Source: an uncultured bacterium
Lineage (GTDB): Bacteria; UBP6; UBA1177
Direction of reading: 5' to 3'
DNA length: 64,000 bases
Assembly (NCBI GenBank): GCA_905233945.1
Contig: CAJOFY010000004.1
Location: forward strand, 1-64,000
A program made the position numbers and the translations under genes. The notes beneath the pieces were generated by a model. That model was not told the origin of the DNA, ran no database searches, and saw only the letters and a list, made by a program, of their open reading frames with translations. Numbering within the stretch: the stretch's first letter is position 1; every line of letters begins with the position of its first letter. Shown here one piece after another: positions 17,103 through 26,363 of this stretch.

Positions 17103-17843
17103 TTGGATAAACCTGAAGTCATAAATTTCGACAAGGTTTCGTTTTTTTACGGGAAAAACGAGATTCTGCGCGATGTCACTTTTTCGGTAAAGAAAGAGGA
17201 TTTTTTTGCGATAATAGGCCCGAACGGCGGCGGAAAGACGACGATCCTCCGTCTTATGCTCGGTTTTATAAAGCCGACAAGCGGAAAAATCACGGTTTTC
17301 GGCGAGGAACCTGGCAGGAATTTCACGAAAATCGCCTCTGTTCCGCAGTTTTCCTCCCACGACAGGCTTTTTCCGATAACGGTTGAGGAAGTCGTGCTTC
17401 AGGGCTTGATCAAATCGACTTCTTTTCTTCCAATTTATACGAAAAGCGAGAAGGAAAAGGCTGCAGACGCAATGAAAAAACTTGGGATTTCAGACCGTGC
17501 CGGTGCCCGTTTCGGAGATCTGTCTGGCGGTTTGAAACAGCGTACTCTCATTGCGAGGGCGATTGCGAGCGATCCTGAGATCCTTCTTCTCGATGAGCCT
17601 GTAGCGAGTGTCGACAGTTCGGTCGAAAAGGATATTTACGAGATGCTGCTTGATATGAACAAAAAAATCACGATCGTCATGGTGTCGCACGACATCGGCT
17701 TTGTTTCGAGTTTTGTGAATAAAATCGGCTGCGTGAACAAGATTTTCGTCGAGCATAATTCAAAAGACGAGATGTGCTGCCTTGAGGAGCATCACGCATA
17801 CAGCGGAAAAACAACGATGATTCATCATAAGTGCGGGATTTAA
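17103..17843 (+). CDS. znuC: Metal (zinc/manganese-type) ABC transporter ATP-binding protein
   Basis: I prefer TTG 17103 (AGAGAGG just upstream, 246 residues). ATG 17043 is in frame but has no good ribosome site and lies only 11 bases past the putative operator. Walker A is GPNGGGKTT. The signature is LSGGLKQR, a variant of LSGGQ. Walker B with the catalytic Glu is LLLDEP, and the switch His lies in VMVSHD. The sequence best fits the ZnuC/MntB family, which energises uptake of divalent metals. The permease gene follows without a gap. The substrate-binding protein gene is not adjacent and must lie elsewhere. Confidence 0.85.
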   Translation: MDKPEVINFDKVSFFYGKNEILRDVTFSVKKEDFFAIIGPNGGGKTTILRLMLGFIKPTSGKITVFGEEPGRNFTKIASVPQFSSHDRLFPITVEEVVLQGLIKSTSFLPIYTKSEKEKAADAMKKLGISDRAGARFGDLSGGLKQRTLIARAIASDPEILLLDEPVASVDSSVEKDIYEMLLDMNKKITIVMVSHDIGFVSSFVNKIGCVNKIFVEHNSKDEMCCLEEHHAYSGKTTMIHHKCGI

Positions 17844-18656
17844 ATGGATTTTTTTAGTGCGCTTTCAACATATTCATTTTTGCAGAATGCGGTTCTCGCG
17901 GCAATTTTTGCGGCAGTTTCCTGCGGGATTTCAGGCACTTTCGTATATGTCAACAGAATCACTTTTATTGCCGGCGGAATAGCTCACGCGGTTTTGGGCG
18001 GAGTAGGGGCTGCGGTTTATTTCGGAATTTCGCCCTTTGCTGGAGCGGTTTTTACGGCGCTTCTTTTTGCTGTTCTGCTGGGAATAATCAGACTCAGGGC
18101 GTCGCAGCACGAGGACACGGTGATCGGCGCGATGTGGGCGTGCGGAATGTCTGCCGGTATAATTTTCATGTATCTGACTCCCGGATACGCCGTAAATCTC
18201 AACAACTATCTTTTCGGCAACATCCTACTTGTATCGAAAGGGGATATCACGGCTCTTTCGGTGCTTGCGGCGCTCGTCATCGTGATTACCGCACTCTTTT
18301 TCAGGCAGTTCAAGGCAGTCAGTTTCGATGAGGAAAACGCAACTCTGCACGGCGTTAAATCGTCGCTTGTCTATATTCTCATGCTTTCGGTAATAGCGCT
18401 TACTGTCGTTGTTCTGATGAAAGTCGTAGGACTCATTTTAGTCATCGCGTTTATGAGTCTTCCAGCTGCCACTGCCGCTATTTTCCAGAGAAAAGTCGGC
18501 GGAATAATCGTTCTTTCCGTAATTCTCAGCTTCATTTTCAGCATGAGCGGGCTCTTCGTTTCATACACTTGGAATCTGCCGACCGGCGCTGTAATCACAC
18601 TTGTTTCGGGCGCGGTTTACGCGGTTGCACTGATTTTTTCAAAACTGAAGAACTGA
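17844..18656 (+). CDS. znuB: Metal ABC transporter permease (ZnuB family)
   Basis: The protein has 270 residues with about eight membrane helices, typical of the ABC-3 permease family. It has the family's early VNRITFIAGGIAHAVLGGVG segment and the later VVGLILVIAFMSLPAATA segment. It starts directly behind the ATPase stop, so translation is probably coupled. With the ATPase it forms the membrane core of a zinc or manganese importer. The upstream Zur-like palindrome favours zinc. Metal choice cannot be read from the permease alone. Confidence 0.9.
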   Translation: MDFFSALSTYSFLQNAVLAAIFAAVSCGISGTFVYVNRITFIAGGIAHAVLGGVGAAVYFGISPFAGAVFTALLFAVLLGIIRLRASQHEDTVIGAMWACGMSAGIIFMYLTPGYAVNLNNYLFGNILLVSKGDITALSVLAALVIVITALFFRQFKAVSFDEENATLHGVKSSLVYILMLSVIALTVVVLMKVVGLILVIAFMSLPAATAAIFQRKVGGIIVLSVILSFIFSMSGLFVSYTWNLPTGAVITLVSGAVYAVALIFSKLKN

Positions 18657-18692
18657 TCTGAAATTTTTGGTTTTTTCTAAGAAATTTTTGTT

Positions 18693-20450
18693 CTAAATGC
18701 AGAAGCCGCCTTCGCAGGTATAGCCGTAGTCGCAGTCATCATTAATATCGCAGGGGTCACCGACATAGGTGCATGTGCCGCCTTCACAGCGCTCGCCGTA
18801 GCCGCAGTCTGTGGATGATTCACACGGTAAGTCGCCGTCATATAAACACTCATATGTGTCCAGATCGCAGTAGTAGCCTACATATCCGATTGCTTCGCAG
18901 TCTTCATTGTTTTCACACTCTTTTTCATAGCATTGATGGTAAGTCTGGTCACAGTAGAAATTCGCATCATACATATCATTGCACTGTGCGTCGGTATCGC
19001 ACTCTTTTGTGTAACATGAAAGATCGTCGGGATCGCAGTACATGTCACATTCGCCGTCTATACCGTCACAGCAGTCGTCGTCGATGTAGCACTCTTCCTC
19101 ATCGCCGCCGTCAAGAAAATCCCATTCAAGATAGGGGAGCGAGTAGCATGTTCCGCCGGTAACAGGAACGAGTTTGTTTGTTGCAGGATCGATTTCCGCC
19201 GGATAAAAATCGATATATTCCCCGTATCCGCTCGAAAGCATTGTTTCAGGCTCGACTTCATCGAAATGAATGTATCCGTCGAGAGGATAGTAGGCGAAAG
19301 TGTTCTGATATTCACCAGCTTCGTTGTAAACAACCTTGTAGAATATGATGCAGGTTTCGCAGTCGTTGATATCCGTTTCGTCAAAATAAATATCCTCACC
19401 TTCGAGGTCCGACATATCTGTTCTGAAACCGGTTGGGTTGTTCTGGTCCTTGAAAGTAATTTCGATATAGCTTCTCTGATCCTGTATTTCATCGCCGACA
19501 AGGTAAGCGGAATAGGTTGTCTGTATGCCGCCGCCGGAGATTTCGCGTTCTTCAATAACCATGTCTTCGATTGTCATTTCTATGCAGTTTTCTTCATCAG
19601 GATCTTCGTCGGAATCTTCATCGGAATCTTCATCGGAATCTTCCTGCTGCTGTTCCATGGTGTTCCAGCTGAACGGAGAGACTACGTAGCATTTTCCTTC
19701 TTCGGTATAGGATGAAAAATCGGTTTCATCGTCTATTTCGACTTCGTAAAGGATAAAAGAGCCTGTTCCTTTTGAATCAGTTGTTCCCCTGGTGACATCT
19801 TCAAAGGTAAGAGAGCCGTTTTTTGCAAAGTAGTATTTTGTATAGTCGCCGTTTTCATTCGGATCACCGTAGAGAAGGACACATTCGGTACAGGTCGCGA
19901 GGTTTACGTTCTTTCCTTCGCCGAGAGATACCGTTTCGCCTTTGAGACCTGTAATATCTGTTCTCGGAATTTGAGTCGGTTTGCCGTTTTCGTCGGTGCT
20001 GTAGCTGTAAAATTCAATGCTGAGGTAAAAAAAGTATTCGTCTTTTTCCGGATCCATCATCGAAGCATAAATCTCATTCTCATAGCTCTCGACATCATCC
20101 TCAAGGAAATAGAGCTTTTCACACTCTGAAACGGTACCAGAATCAGAATTGTCCTCGTCATTTCCCGAGTCGCCTGAATCGTTTCCTGAGTCGGAAGTGT
20201 CGCTGTCATTTCCGGAATCGGAATTGTCTCCGTCGTTTCCTGAATCGCTGTTGTCAGGAGTTGTGTCGGAATTGTTGTCGTCGGTTTCGCCGCTGTCGGA
20301 ATTGTCAGAATCATCGCCTTGTTCGGTTTCAACAACATCGGAATCGTTTGTTTCAGCGCTGCCGTTGTTCTTCACTTTTTTCTTGCCACCGCATGAAACA
20401 AAGAAAATCATTGACAAAATCAGAATTGAAATCACAAAAAACTTTTTCAT
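18693..20450 (-). CDS. Asp-rich linker, Cys-rich lipoprotein
   Basis: From ATG 20450 (behind GGGAGG) the product is about 585 residues with a lipoprotein signal ending FFVSCGG. Residues about 25-110 are a tandem NSDSGND-type linker. Two similar domains of about 140 residues follow, each with a C.EC.L.YG or CETCIIFY strand and an EIYFDE-like motif. They are separated by a DEDSDEDSDED run. The C-terminal 130 residues hold repeated Cys motifs (C....DC....YYCD..TYEC) like those of other secreted lipoproteins in this window. It is probably surface-exposed. The function is unknown. Confidence 0.8.
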   Translation of the reverse strand: MKKFFVISILILSMIFFVSCGGKKKVKNNGSAETNDSDVVETEQGDDSDNSDSGETDDNNSDTTPDNSDSGNDGDNSDSGNDSDTSDSGNDSGDSGNDEDNSDSGTVSECEKLYFLEDDVESYENEIYASMMDPEKDEYFFYLSIEFYSYSTDENGKPTQIPRTDITGLKGETVSLGEGKNVNLATCTECVLLYGDPNENGDYTKYYFAKNGSLTFEDVTRGTTDSKGTGSFILYEVEIDDETDFSSYTEEGKCYVVSPFSWNTMEQQQEDSDEDSDEDSDEDPDEENCIEMTIEDMVIEEREISGGGIQTTYSAYLVGDEIQDQRSYIEITFKDQNNPTGFRTDMSDLEGEDIYFDETDINDCETCIIFYKVVYNEAGEYQNTFAYYPLDGYIHFDEVEPETMLSSGYGEYIDFYPAEIDPATNKLVPVTGGTCYSLPYLEWDFLDGGDEEECYIDDDCCDGIDGECDMYCDPDDLSCYTKECDTDAQCNDMYDANFYCDQTYHQCYEKECENNEDCEAIGYVGYYCDLDTYECLYDGDLPCESSTDCGYGERCEGGTCTYVGDPCDINDDCDYGYTCEGGFCI

Positions 20451-20489
20451 AAAAAAACCTCCCAAAAAAGTTGAACGAAAAAACACGGA

Positions 20490-20517
20490 ATTTTAGCTGA
20501 AAAAAGATAAAAAACAA
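20490..20517 (-). promoter_or_regulatory. Promoter of the Asp-rich lipoprotein gene
   Basis: On the minus strand TTGTTT (20512-20517) and TAAAAT (20490-20495) are separated by 16 bases, about 40 bases ahead of the start codon. The same TAAAAT box with 16-base spacing recurs at 22581-22608 and 33500-33527. Confidence 0.5.
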
Positions 20518-20532
20518 GGCTGTACTAATTAA

Positions 20533-21150
20533 TTATAAGAGAACCGGCTTTATTTTTCCGCCGGTTTTTTCGACCATTTCTGCAATAAATTTTTCTACTG
20601 AAGCGATAGGAATTCTTACGGTCAGCGAACTTCCTGATTCTGTGTAAGTTGTTGATTTTATTTCCAAACCTTCAAATCTGCCGATATAGCTCATTGCAAT
20701 TCCCGTGAAGTCGAAAGGAATTTCTATGGCAACTTCCTTTTTTATGATGACAGTTTCGGTTTCCGCCGTTTCTAGTGCCGCTCTCGCCGAAGCGCCGTAA
20801 GTTCTGGTTAGACCGCCTGTGCCCAGCTTGATTCCGCCGTAATAACGGACACTTGTGACCAGAATATTAAAAAGTTCTTTTCTTAAAATTTCGTTGTAGA
20901 TAGGAAGTCCTGCCGTGCCGGAGGGTTCGCCGTCGTCGCTGTATCGGAAAGCTGCAGTTTCTCCTTCGCCCAGAAGATAGGCAAAACAGATGTGGGTGCA
21001 GTCGTAGTGTTCTTTCCAGAGTTTTTTTATGATTTCTTCGGCTTCTTCTTTTGTTGCAACGGGAAAGCACTGCGAAATGAAACGGCTGTTTTTCTCTTTT
21101 ATTTCAATCGGTTGAGTTGCTTTGAAAATTGTTTTGAACTGCTTGATCAT
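20533..21150 (-). CDS. yigZ: YigZ/IMPACT (UPF0029) family protein
   Basis: The protein has 205 residues, the family's usual length. The N-terminal UPF0029 domain shows the family pattern SRFISQCFPV, CTHICFAY and DDGEPSGTAGLPI, then YYGGIKLGTGGLTRTYGAS. The smaller C-terminal DUF1949 domain follows. The biochemical role is not settled in the family; links to translation have been proposed for IMPACT homologues. Its start overlaps the lgt stop (ATGA), making it the third gene of the lspA-lgt-yigZ operon. Confidence 0.9.
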   Translation of the reverse strand: MIKQFKTIFKATQPIEIKEKNSRFISQCFPVATKEEAEEIIKKLWKEHYDCTHICFAYLLGEGETAAFRYSDDGEPSGTAGLPIYNEILRKELFNILVTSVRYYGGIKLGTGGLTRTYGASARAALETAETETVIIKKEVAIEIPFDFTGIAMSYIGRFEGLEIKSTTYTESGSSLTVRIPIASVEKFIAEMVEKTGGKIKPVLL

Positions 21151-21974
21151 TCGGTTTTTTCCGCTTTTTTCAAAGTCGTTTCAGACGGAAGAATGAAAAT
21201 CGCCATGCCGATGATGAATGTGATTAGCGCGACAAGCTGAGAAGTCGAAAGCATGTTGTTGAAGAAAAGTCCGCGGTCGTCTGCACGGAAAAATTCGATC
21301 GTGAAGCGGAAAGCCGCATACATCGTGAGCCAGAGGCCGAGAATGGCGCCATCTTTTTTTGTTCTTTTGCGGAAATAGAACCAGAGAACGAGGAAAATCG
21401 AAGTCGTCACAAAAGCCGAAACAAGCTGTGTCGGCAGGACCGGAAGCGGCATATCCTTCAGATTGAGAAGAATGTCTCGCGCAAACTGGTTTTTCGCGCT
21501 CAAACCGTATCTCAGAAAGGTTTCGGCAAAAGGCGAAGCCGAGATTTCGCCGAAGCAGCAGCCGTTGAGGTAACATGCGAAACGCCCGATCCCGAGCCCG
21601 AAAGCGAGTCCCAGAACGTAGCAGTCCAGGTATTTCATAAGCGGCGCCTTGTGGCTTGTGAACCACCAGACTGCTGTCGGAAGACCGAAAATGACTGTGC
21701 CGTAAAATGCCAGTCCCCCTTTCCAGAAGGCAAACATCGCGAGCGGTTTCTGAATGTAGATGTCAAGGAATCCGTCAAAGACGATGTGCATCGCCCTTGC
21801 ACCGACATAACCCATAAACGTAGTGATTACGGCACCTTTCAGCGCCAGATTTATGTCCAGCTTATTGCGCCTGATTTCCCACCATGTGAGGATGTTCCCG
21901 ACAATTACGCAGAAAATGACGACCGCGTAAAACGATGAAAAGGAAAAATCTCCGATCGACAGGGTAGGGTGCAT
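21147..21974 (-). CDS. lgt: Prolipoprotein diacylglyceryl transferase
   Basis: The protein has 275 residues and about seven membrane helices. It transfers diacylglycerol from phosphatidylglycerol to the lipobox Cys, the first step of lipoprotein maturation. Family signatures include KGGLAFYGTVIFGLP, GIGRFACYLNGCCFGE (the core motif with the key Arg and Asn), PTQLVSA and FRFTIEFFRADDRG near the end. Its start shares a base with the lspA stop, so the two steps of lipoprotein processing are made together. Two lipoprotein genes flank this operon. Confidence 0.95.
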   Translation of the reverse strand: MHPTLSIGDFSFSSFYAVVIFCVIVGNILTWWEIRRNKLDINLALKGAVITTFMGYVGARAMHIVFDGFLDIYIQKPLAMFAFWKGGLAFYGTVIFGLPTAVWWFTSHKAPLMKYLDCYVLGLAFGLGIGRFACYLNGCCFGEISASPFAETFLRYGLSAKNQFARDILLNLKDMPLPVLPTQLVSAFVTTSIFLVLWFYFRKRTKKDGAILGLWLTMYAAFRFTIEFFRADDRGLFFNNMLSTSQLVALITFIIGMAIFILPSETTLKKAEKTE

Positions 21975-22498
21975 TATTTTGCCTCTTTTGCGGCTTTCTG
22001 ACGCTTCGGCTGAAGGAAAAGAAGCTCGACTGCAAGCAGGAAAATCGCGACTACGATCGCGACATCGGCGATGTTGAAAGTGGGCCAGTGATAAATTTCG
22101 CCGAGGTGCCAGTCAATGAAGTCGATTACTGCGAAACCTCTGAAAAAGCGGTCGTAAAGGTTTCCGAACGCTCCGGCGACGATAAGGCCGTAAATTATTT
22201 TCATGAATTTTGTTTCGGCATAGGCCAGAAGAAGATAAATCACAAGGAGTGTGACGATTGTCGAAAAACCTAAGAAAATCAGCTGTCTCAGCGAATCGGG
22301 AAAGTTTGCGCCGAGTCCCCAGAGAGCCCCTTTGTTTTCGACGTAAATGAAATTCCACCAGCTTTCAAAAACGACGATTCCCTCTTTGCCTTTAAGCGAA
22401 AGCGCCCAGTTTTTGGTCAGAAAATCGATGATGAAGACAGGAAGTGTCACCGTCAGCAGATATATCGAATTTTTCCAGTTTATTTTTGCAAGTTTCAT
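21974..22498 (-). CDS. lspA: Lipoprotein signal peptidase (signal peptidase II)
   Basis: The protein has 174 residues and four membrane helices. It is the aspartic protease that cleaves the signal peptide of diacylglyceryl-modified prolipoproteins. The two catalytic Asp regions are visible: VAGAFGNLYDRFFRG and then DFIDWH..FNIADVAI. ENKGALWGLG matches the conserved ENxGAxF region. It is the first gene of the lspA-lgt-yigZ operon and is divergent from the lipoprotein gene at 22633. Confidence 0.95.
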   Translation of the reverse strand: MKLAKINWKNSIYLLTVTLPVFIIDFLTKNWALSLKGKEGIVVFESWWNFIYVENKGALWGLGANFPDSLRQLIFLGFSTIVTLLVIYLLLAYAETKFMKIIYGLIVAGAFGNLYDRFFRGFAVIDFIDWHLGEIYHWPTFNIADVAIVVAIFLLAVELLFLQPKRQKAAKEAK

Positions 22499-22580
22499 AA
22501 ATTTCTCCGTTTCAAAGTGCCTCGCGGCTAAAACTCAAGTAATATAGTCGGATTTAAAGGTTATGCAAAAAAACATTTTT

Positions 22581-22608
22581 TTGTAAAAATGCGGCTTCTG
22601 AGTAAAAT
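22581..22608 (+). promoter_or_regulatory. Promoter of the 22633 lipoprotein gene
   Basis: TTGTAA (22581-22586) and TAAAAT (22603-22608) are 16 bases apart, about 25 bases before the start codon, with GGGAGG in between as the ribosome site. Confidence 0.5.
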
Positions 22609-22632
22609 ATAGCGCTTTTTGGGAGGTGTGAT

Positions 22633-24324
22633 ATGAGAAAAAATCTTTTTTGGTTCTGTTTGGCCCTTCTACTTGTCGTTTCGTGTTCCGGCGGGGATGA
22701 ACCCGGGCTCTTGTGTGTAACTGTTGTTGACTGCCCTGACGCTTCTTATTCGTGCGTTGACGGCGAGTGTGTTCCTGCTTCCGCTGAAATTTCCGATTCT
22801 GATGCCGACAACAGCGGGAATTCTTCGCAAAATGACGGCGAAAATCAGGAGATTTCGGGCGACAACGATACGAACGGAGGAAATAATTCCGACAGTGAAA
22901 ACGGCGGAGATTCTGAACTTCCGGATCCTGTAAAGGACGATAATGATGAAGGCGGCGATACAGACCATAATCAGGATGCAGACGAAACTTCCGATACTGA
23001 CAATACCGAAGAAAACGACAGCGATTCTGCTCCGGCAGACGGTGATGCCGATCAGGACGGTGAAAATTCCGACACGGAAAACAGTGATGCTGACGGCGAT
23101 TCTGTTCCGTCAGACGGCGAAAATTCCGATAACGATACCGATACGGATGCTGAAGAAAATCCGTCAGGCGAAGTTACGGACTGCACTGAAGATACGGTAT
23201 GCAAGGAGAATCTGAACAATATTTACTGCGACACCGCTTCTGGCAAATGCGTAATGTGCGTTACAGATGCTCACTGCCTTGGAGCTTACGGTCAGACATG
23301 TGATTTAACGACGCACGAATGTGTATCTAATGCAACATGTGCCGCAGCGATCGAAAAGCTGCCTCACGGCGGAAAATTCGACTGGGAAGACGGCACGACG
23401 CAGGGATTTTCGACAAATGCTTACTGGAATCTTGTTTCTTCGTCTCTTCTTCCGGCAGAAGTCGAACCGGTTCTGACGCACGGCGGGAACTACAGCTTCG
23501 GTCAGTATTCCGGGTATAGTGAGCTGATGGATTATACTTCGGTACTTGAGTCGGTTTCAGATTTGTCGGCATGTTCGCAATGTGTCGTAAAAGCTCATTT
23601 TTATGCGAGAGGTCAGGTAGAGAACGATTCAAGTTCGAGGGACTTTATACATCCTACCTGTAACGGAGCGGGTCAGTTCGAAGCAAAGAACTCCAAGGTC
23701 AGCACTCAATCCTTTGATCCCGAATCTCCTTGGGAAAAAGCAAGATTTGATAACGGTCAGGGGTTTGAAGTCAAGTACAACAGTTATTCCACTCAGAAAT
23801 GGACTGAATTGGACTGGACGATCCCTGAAGCATGCAAAACGGACCAGTTTGTTTTCGGCTTGAGATTTACCAGCAGTTTTATGGTAAATAAGAACGGTCT
23901 CGTCGTTGATGATCTCACGATCGCTCCGGCTGCTACGGAATATGTGCCGAACGGCGAATTCGAATCGGCTGACGGCGGCAGCATAAGAGGTTGGGCTTGT
24001 GATCTCGATGCGCCTTTGAAGTATATTCTTGTAAAAATCGAATACTACAAAAACAAGGACGAGTCGGCTGCTGCGGCTGTCCGCTGGGCTTATGCAAAAC
24101 TTCAGAGACCGGGCGATTCCGAGCTTGAGACAAAATGCAGTTCGACATTCAACCACGGTTTCGAGATGCCGTTTGACGCTGCTCTCAAGACAGCTCTGGG
24201 GGAAGGAACTCACAGTGCGGCTGTTTTTGCGGTCGATATTCCGGCTGCCGAGATACACTGCTCAGGAACTTACACAAAACTTGGCGATACAAAAGAGTTT
24301 ACAATAGCTGAAGATGCTAAATAA
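22633..24324 (+). CDS. Asp-rich linker lipoprotein with Cys motifs
   Basis: The protein has 563 residues with a lipoprotein signal ending LVVSCSGG. A first short Cys motif (CVTVVDCPDASYSCVDGECV) is followed by an Asp/Asn/Ser/Glu-rich linker of about 130 residues. A second Cys cluster (about 182-238) is related to the one in the 18693 lipoprotein. The rest (about 245-563) looks like a beta-rich, possibly carbohydrate-binding-like module (GKFDWEDGTTQGFSTNAYWN), then a domain with SIRGWACDLDAP. No catalytic motif is recognised. It is probably displayed on the outer membrane. Confidence 0.8.
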   Translation: MRKNLFWFCLALLLVVSCSGGDEPGLLCVTVVDCPDASYSCVDGECVPASAEISDSDADNSGNSSQNDGENQEISGDNDTNGGNNSDSENGGDSELPDPVKDDNDEGGDTDHNQDADETSDTDNTEENDSDSAPADGDADQDGENSDTENSDADGDSVPSDGENSDNDTDTDAEENPSGEVTDCTEDTVCKENLNNIYCDTASGKCVMCVTDAHCLGAYGQTCDLTTHECVSNATCAAAIEKLPHGGKFDWEDGTTQGFSTNAYWNLVSSSLLPAEVEPVLTHGGNYSFGQYSGYSELMDYTSVLESVSDLSACSQCVVKAHFYARGQVENDSSSRDFIHPTCNGAGQFEAKNSKVSTQSFDPESPWEKARFDNGQGFEVKYNSYSTQKWTELDWTIPEACKTDQFVFGLRFTSSFMVNKNGLVVDDLTIAPAATEYVPNGEFESADGGSIRGWACDLDAPLKYILVKIEYYKNKDESAAAAVRWAYAKLQRPGDSELETKCSSTFNHGFEMPFDAALKTALGEGTHSAAVFAVDIPAAEIHCSGTYTKLGDTKEFTIAEDAK

Positions 24325-24347
24325 CCAGTAAATTAAAGGAGTTAAAA

Positions 24348-24698
24348 ATGTGTGACTGTATTTTTTGCAAAATTGTAAAAGGCGATATCCCGTCTCCGCG
24401 TCTTTATGAGGACGAGAATTTTATTGTTATCCGCGATATCAATCCGCTGTGCAAAGTTCACGATCTCATCATCACAAAAAAACACATCAAGTCGGTGAAC
24501 GAGATCGAAAAAGAAGATGAGAAGATTTTTGCGTCACTTTTTACGGTTGCAAAAAAGATTGCAGCTATGGAAAATATGGCTGAAAGCGGCTACCGCGTAG
24601 TCGTAAACTCGGGCAAGGATTCGGGACAGGCTGTTCCTCACTTCCACGCTCACGTTCTCGGCGGCGAGGATCTCAAAGGAAAACTTCAGGGAATGTAA
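24348..24698 (+). CDS. HIT-family nucleotide hydrolase (HinT-like)
   Basis: The protein has 116 residues, typical for HinT. It starts CDCIFCKIVKGDIPS, the usual opening of the family, and ends with the catalytic histidine triad HFHAHVLGG. HinT enzymes hydrolyse purine nucleoside phosphoramidates such as AMP-lysine. It begins 23 bases after the lipoprotein gene and is followed closely by the DUF2520 gene. A housekeeping cytosolic role is likely. Confidence 0.95.
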   Translation: MCDCIFCKIVKGDIPSPRLYEDENFIVIRDINPLCKVHDLIITKKHIKSVNEIEKEDEKIFASLFTVAKKIAAMENMAESGYRVVVNSGKDSGQAVPHFHAHVLGGEDLKGKLQGM

Positions 24699-24704
24699 TC
24701 CGGA

Positions 24705-25397
24705 ATGGATATTTTTCTGATTGGTCTCGGGAAAGTAGGGACCGCCCTCTCTAATTTTCTGAAAAAACGGAATGTCGAACACAAAATTCTGCAAAAAGTG
24801 CCTGAAAATGTATCCGGAATTTTGTTTTTGGCGGTTTCCGATTCGGCGGTGAGTCCGCTTTTAAGCGAAATCCTTGAAAAAAATCCTGAACTTTTTGTTG
24901 TGCACTTTTCGGCTGCGACTCATTTTGAAGATAACCGCGTTTTTCTGCTTCACCCTTATTCTTCAATAAATAAGAGAACTGAATTAAATCAAATACTTTT
25001 CACGCTTTGGGGAGATAAAAAACCTGTTTTCGAAGAGATGCTGAACAAAACGGGACTAAATTTTGTTTATTGCGGCAAAAATCCAGGTCCGCTTTATCAT
25101 GCGTCTGCTGTAATCAGCGGAAATTTCACGCAGTTTTTTGTTCTTCAGGCATCTGCACTTCTTGAAAAATCGGGTTTTACAAAAGAAGATTCCGAAAAAC
25201 TTCTGCGGCAGCTTGTCAATTCGTCGCTTGACAACATTTTCCTTGACGGAAAGAATGGAATCACAGGACCTGCTTCACGCGGCGAAAATGAAGTTTTGTC
25301 AAATGAATACAATGCCTTAAATAATGAAAATTCCGAACTGGCATTGATTTTCAAAGCGGTAAACGAGGCAATTTCCCGATTTTGCGCCGACAAATAA
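24705..25397 (+). CDS. DUF2520 Rossmann-fold dehydrogenase-like protein
   Basis: The protein has 230 residues. The N-terminal Rossmann domain begins MDIFLIGLGKVGTALSNFL with the GxGxxG nucleotide-binding turn. The C-terminal helical domain has LYHASAVISGNF and GITGPASRGE, the pattern of DUF2520 proteins that resemble ketopantoate reductase and prephenate dehydrogenase. The substrate is unknown. The gene lies six bases behind the HIT gene and about 65 bases before the prenyl synthase. Confidence 0.8.
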   Translation: MDIFLIGLGKVGTALSNFLKKRNVEHKILQKVPENVSGILFLAVSDSAVSPLLSEILEKNPELFVVHFSAATHFEDNRVFLLHPYSSINKRTELNQILFTLWGDKKPVFEEMLNKTGLNFVYCGKNPGPLYHASAVISGNFTQFFVLQASALLEKSGFTKEDSEKLLRQLVNSSLDNIFLDGKNGITGPASRGENEVLSNEYNALNNENSELALIFKAVNEAISRFCADK

Positions 25398-25462
25398 AAA
25401 ATATTCTGGAATAGTTCTCAAAAATCGGTATCTTAACGCGTATTTTTTGTATGGAGGCCATA

Positions 25463-26356
25463 ATGTTGGAAGATGTTTTCTTGAAAAAGCTGAAGGACGA
25501 AAAGGCAACTATTGAAAAATATTTGAAGTTTTATCTCGATTCGCTTCATGTTCCCGGCGTTCTGCACGAGGCGATGGAATACAGTCTGAGTGCCGGCGGC
25601 AAAAGGCTGCGTCCGTTTCTGGCTATTGCTGTTGCAGATATGTTCGGCAAGCCGCGTGAAATCATCATGCCTTATGCCTGCGCCCTTGAATTTATCCACA
25701 CGTTTTCGCTGATTCACGATGATCTTCCGGCGCTTGACAACGACGATCTGCGCCGCGGCAAACCGAGCTGTCACAAGGCTTTCCGTGAAGATATCGCGAT
25801 TCTGGCAGGCGACGCGCTGAATACCGATGCCTTCTCGCTTCTTTTTGAATTCGGAGAAGGGAACATTAAAAAAGCCGGAAAATACTTTGCAAAAGCGGTC
25901 GGGGGCAGGGGAATGACACTCGGGCAGGTTTACGACTGCACGATTCCCGAAAACGAAAGGACGGTCGAAAAACTCGATTTCATCAACTATTACAAGACTT
26001 CGGAACTTTTTATCGCTGCTACTGCCGGTGCCGCGGCATGGCTTGATGCGGCTGATGAAGAAATCAAGGCGCTTGAGGAATACGCTTCAAATCTCGGAAT
26101 TGCTTTCCAGATTGCCGACGACATTCTCGACATAACTTCCACAACCGAGAAATTGGGCAAAAAAGTGGGAAGCGACGCGGCTCTCAACAAGGTGACATAT
26201 CCTGTTCTGATCGGTATAGAAGGGGCGCAGAAAGCTGTCGAAGAGAGGGTTCTGAAGGCGCACAAAGCGCTTGAACCGTTCAAAGATAAAGAGGGTGCGG
26301 AAATTTTTACAGGTTTCGGCGACTACATAAAAAACATTATGGCAAAAAACAATTGA
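25463..26356 (+). CDS. ispA: Short-chain polyprenyl diphosphate synthase (farnesyl/geranylgeranyl type)
   Basis: I take ATG 25463 because GGAGG lies just upstream, inside the codons that follow the in-frame ATG 25451. The product has 297 residues. The first Asp-rich motif is HDDLPALDNDDLRRGKPSCH and the second is IADDILDIT, the Mg-diphosphate sites of trans-prenyl synthases. The YSLSAGGKRLRP segment matches the conserved GGKRxRP. It condenses isopentenyl and allyl diphosphates, supplying precursors for undecaprenyl phosphate and quinones. The close match to IspA suggests a C15 product, but chain length is not certain. Confidence 0.9.
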   Translation: MLEDVFLKKLKDEKATIEKYLKFYLDSLHVPGVLHEAMEYSLSAGGKRLRPFLAIAVADMFGKPREIIMPYACALEFIHTFSLIHDDLPALDNDDLRRGKPSCHKAFREDIAILAGDALNTDAFSLLFEFGEGNIKKAGKYFAKAVGGRGMTLGQVYDCTIPENERTVEKLDFINYYKTSELFIAATAGAAAWLDAADEEIKALEEYASNLGIAFQIADDILDITSTTEKLGKKVGSDAALNKVTYPVLIGIEGAQKAVEERVLKAHKALEPFKDKEGAEIFTGFGDYIKNIMAKNN

Positions 26357-26363
26357 AATTGAA

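Noticed and set aside
19600-20340. Open frames opposite the Asp-rich linkers as real genes
   Set aside because: They are long only because the tandem GAT/GAC/TCC-rich repeat lacks stops on the other strand. They have no ribosome sites or domains.
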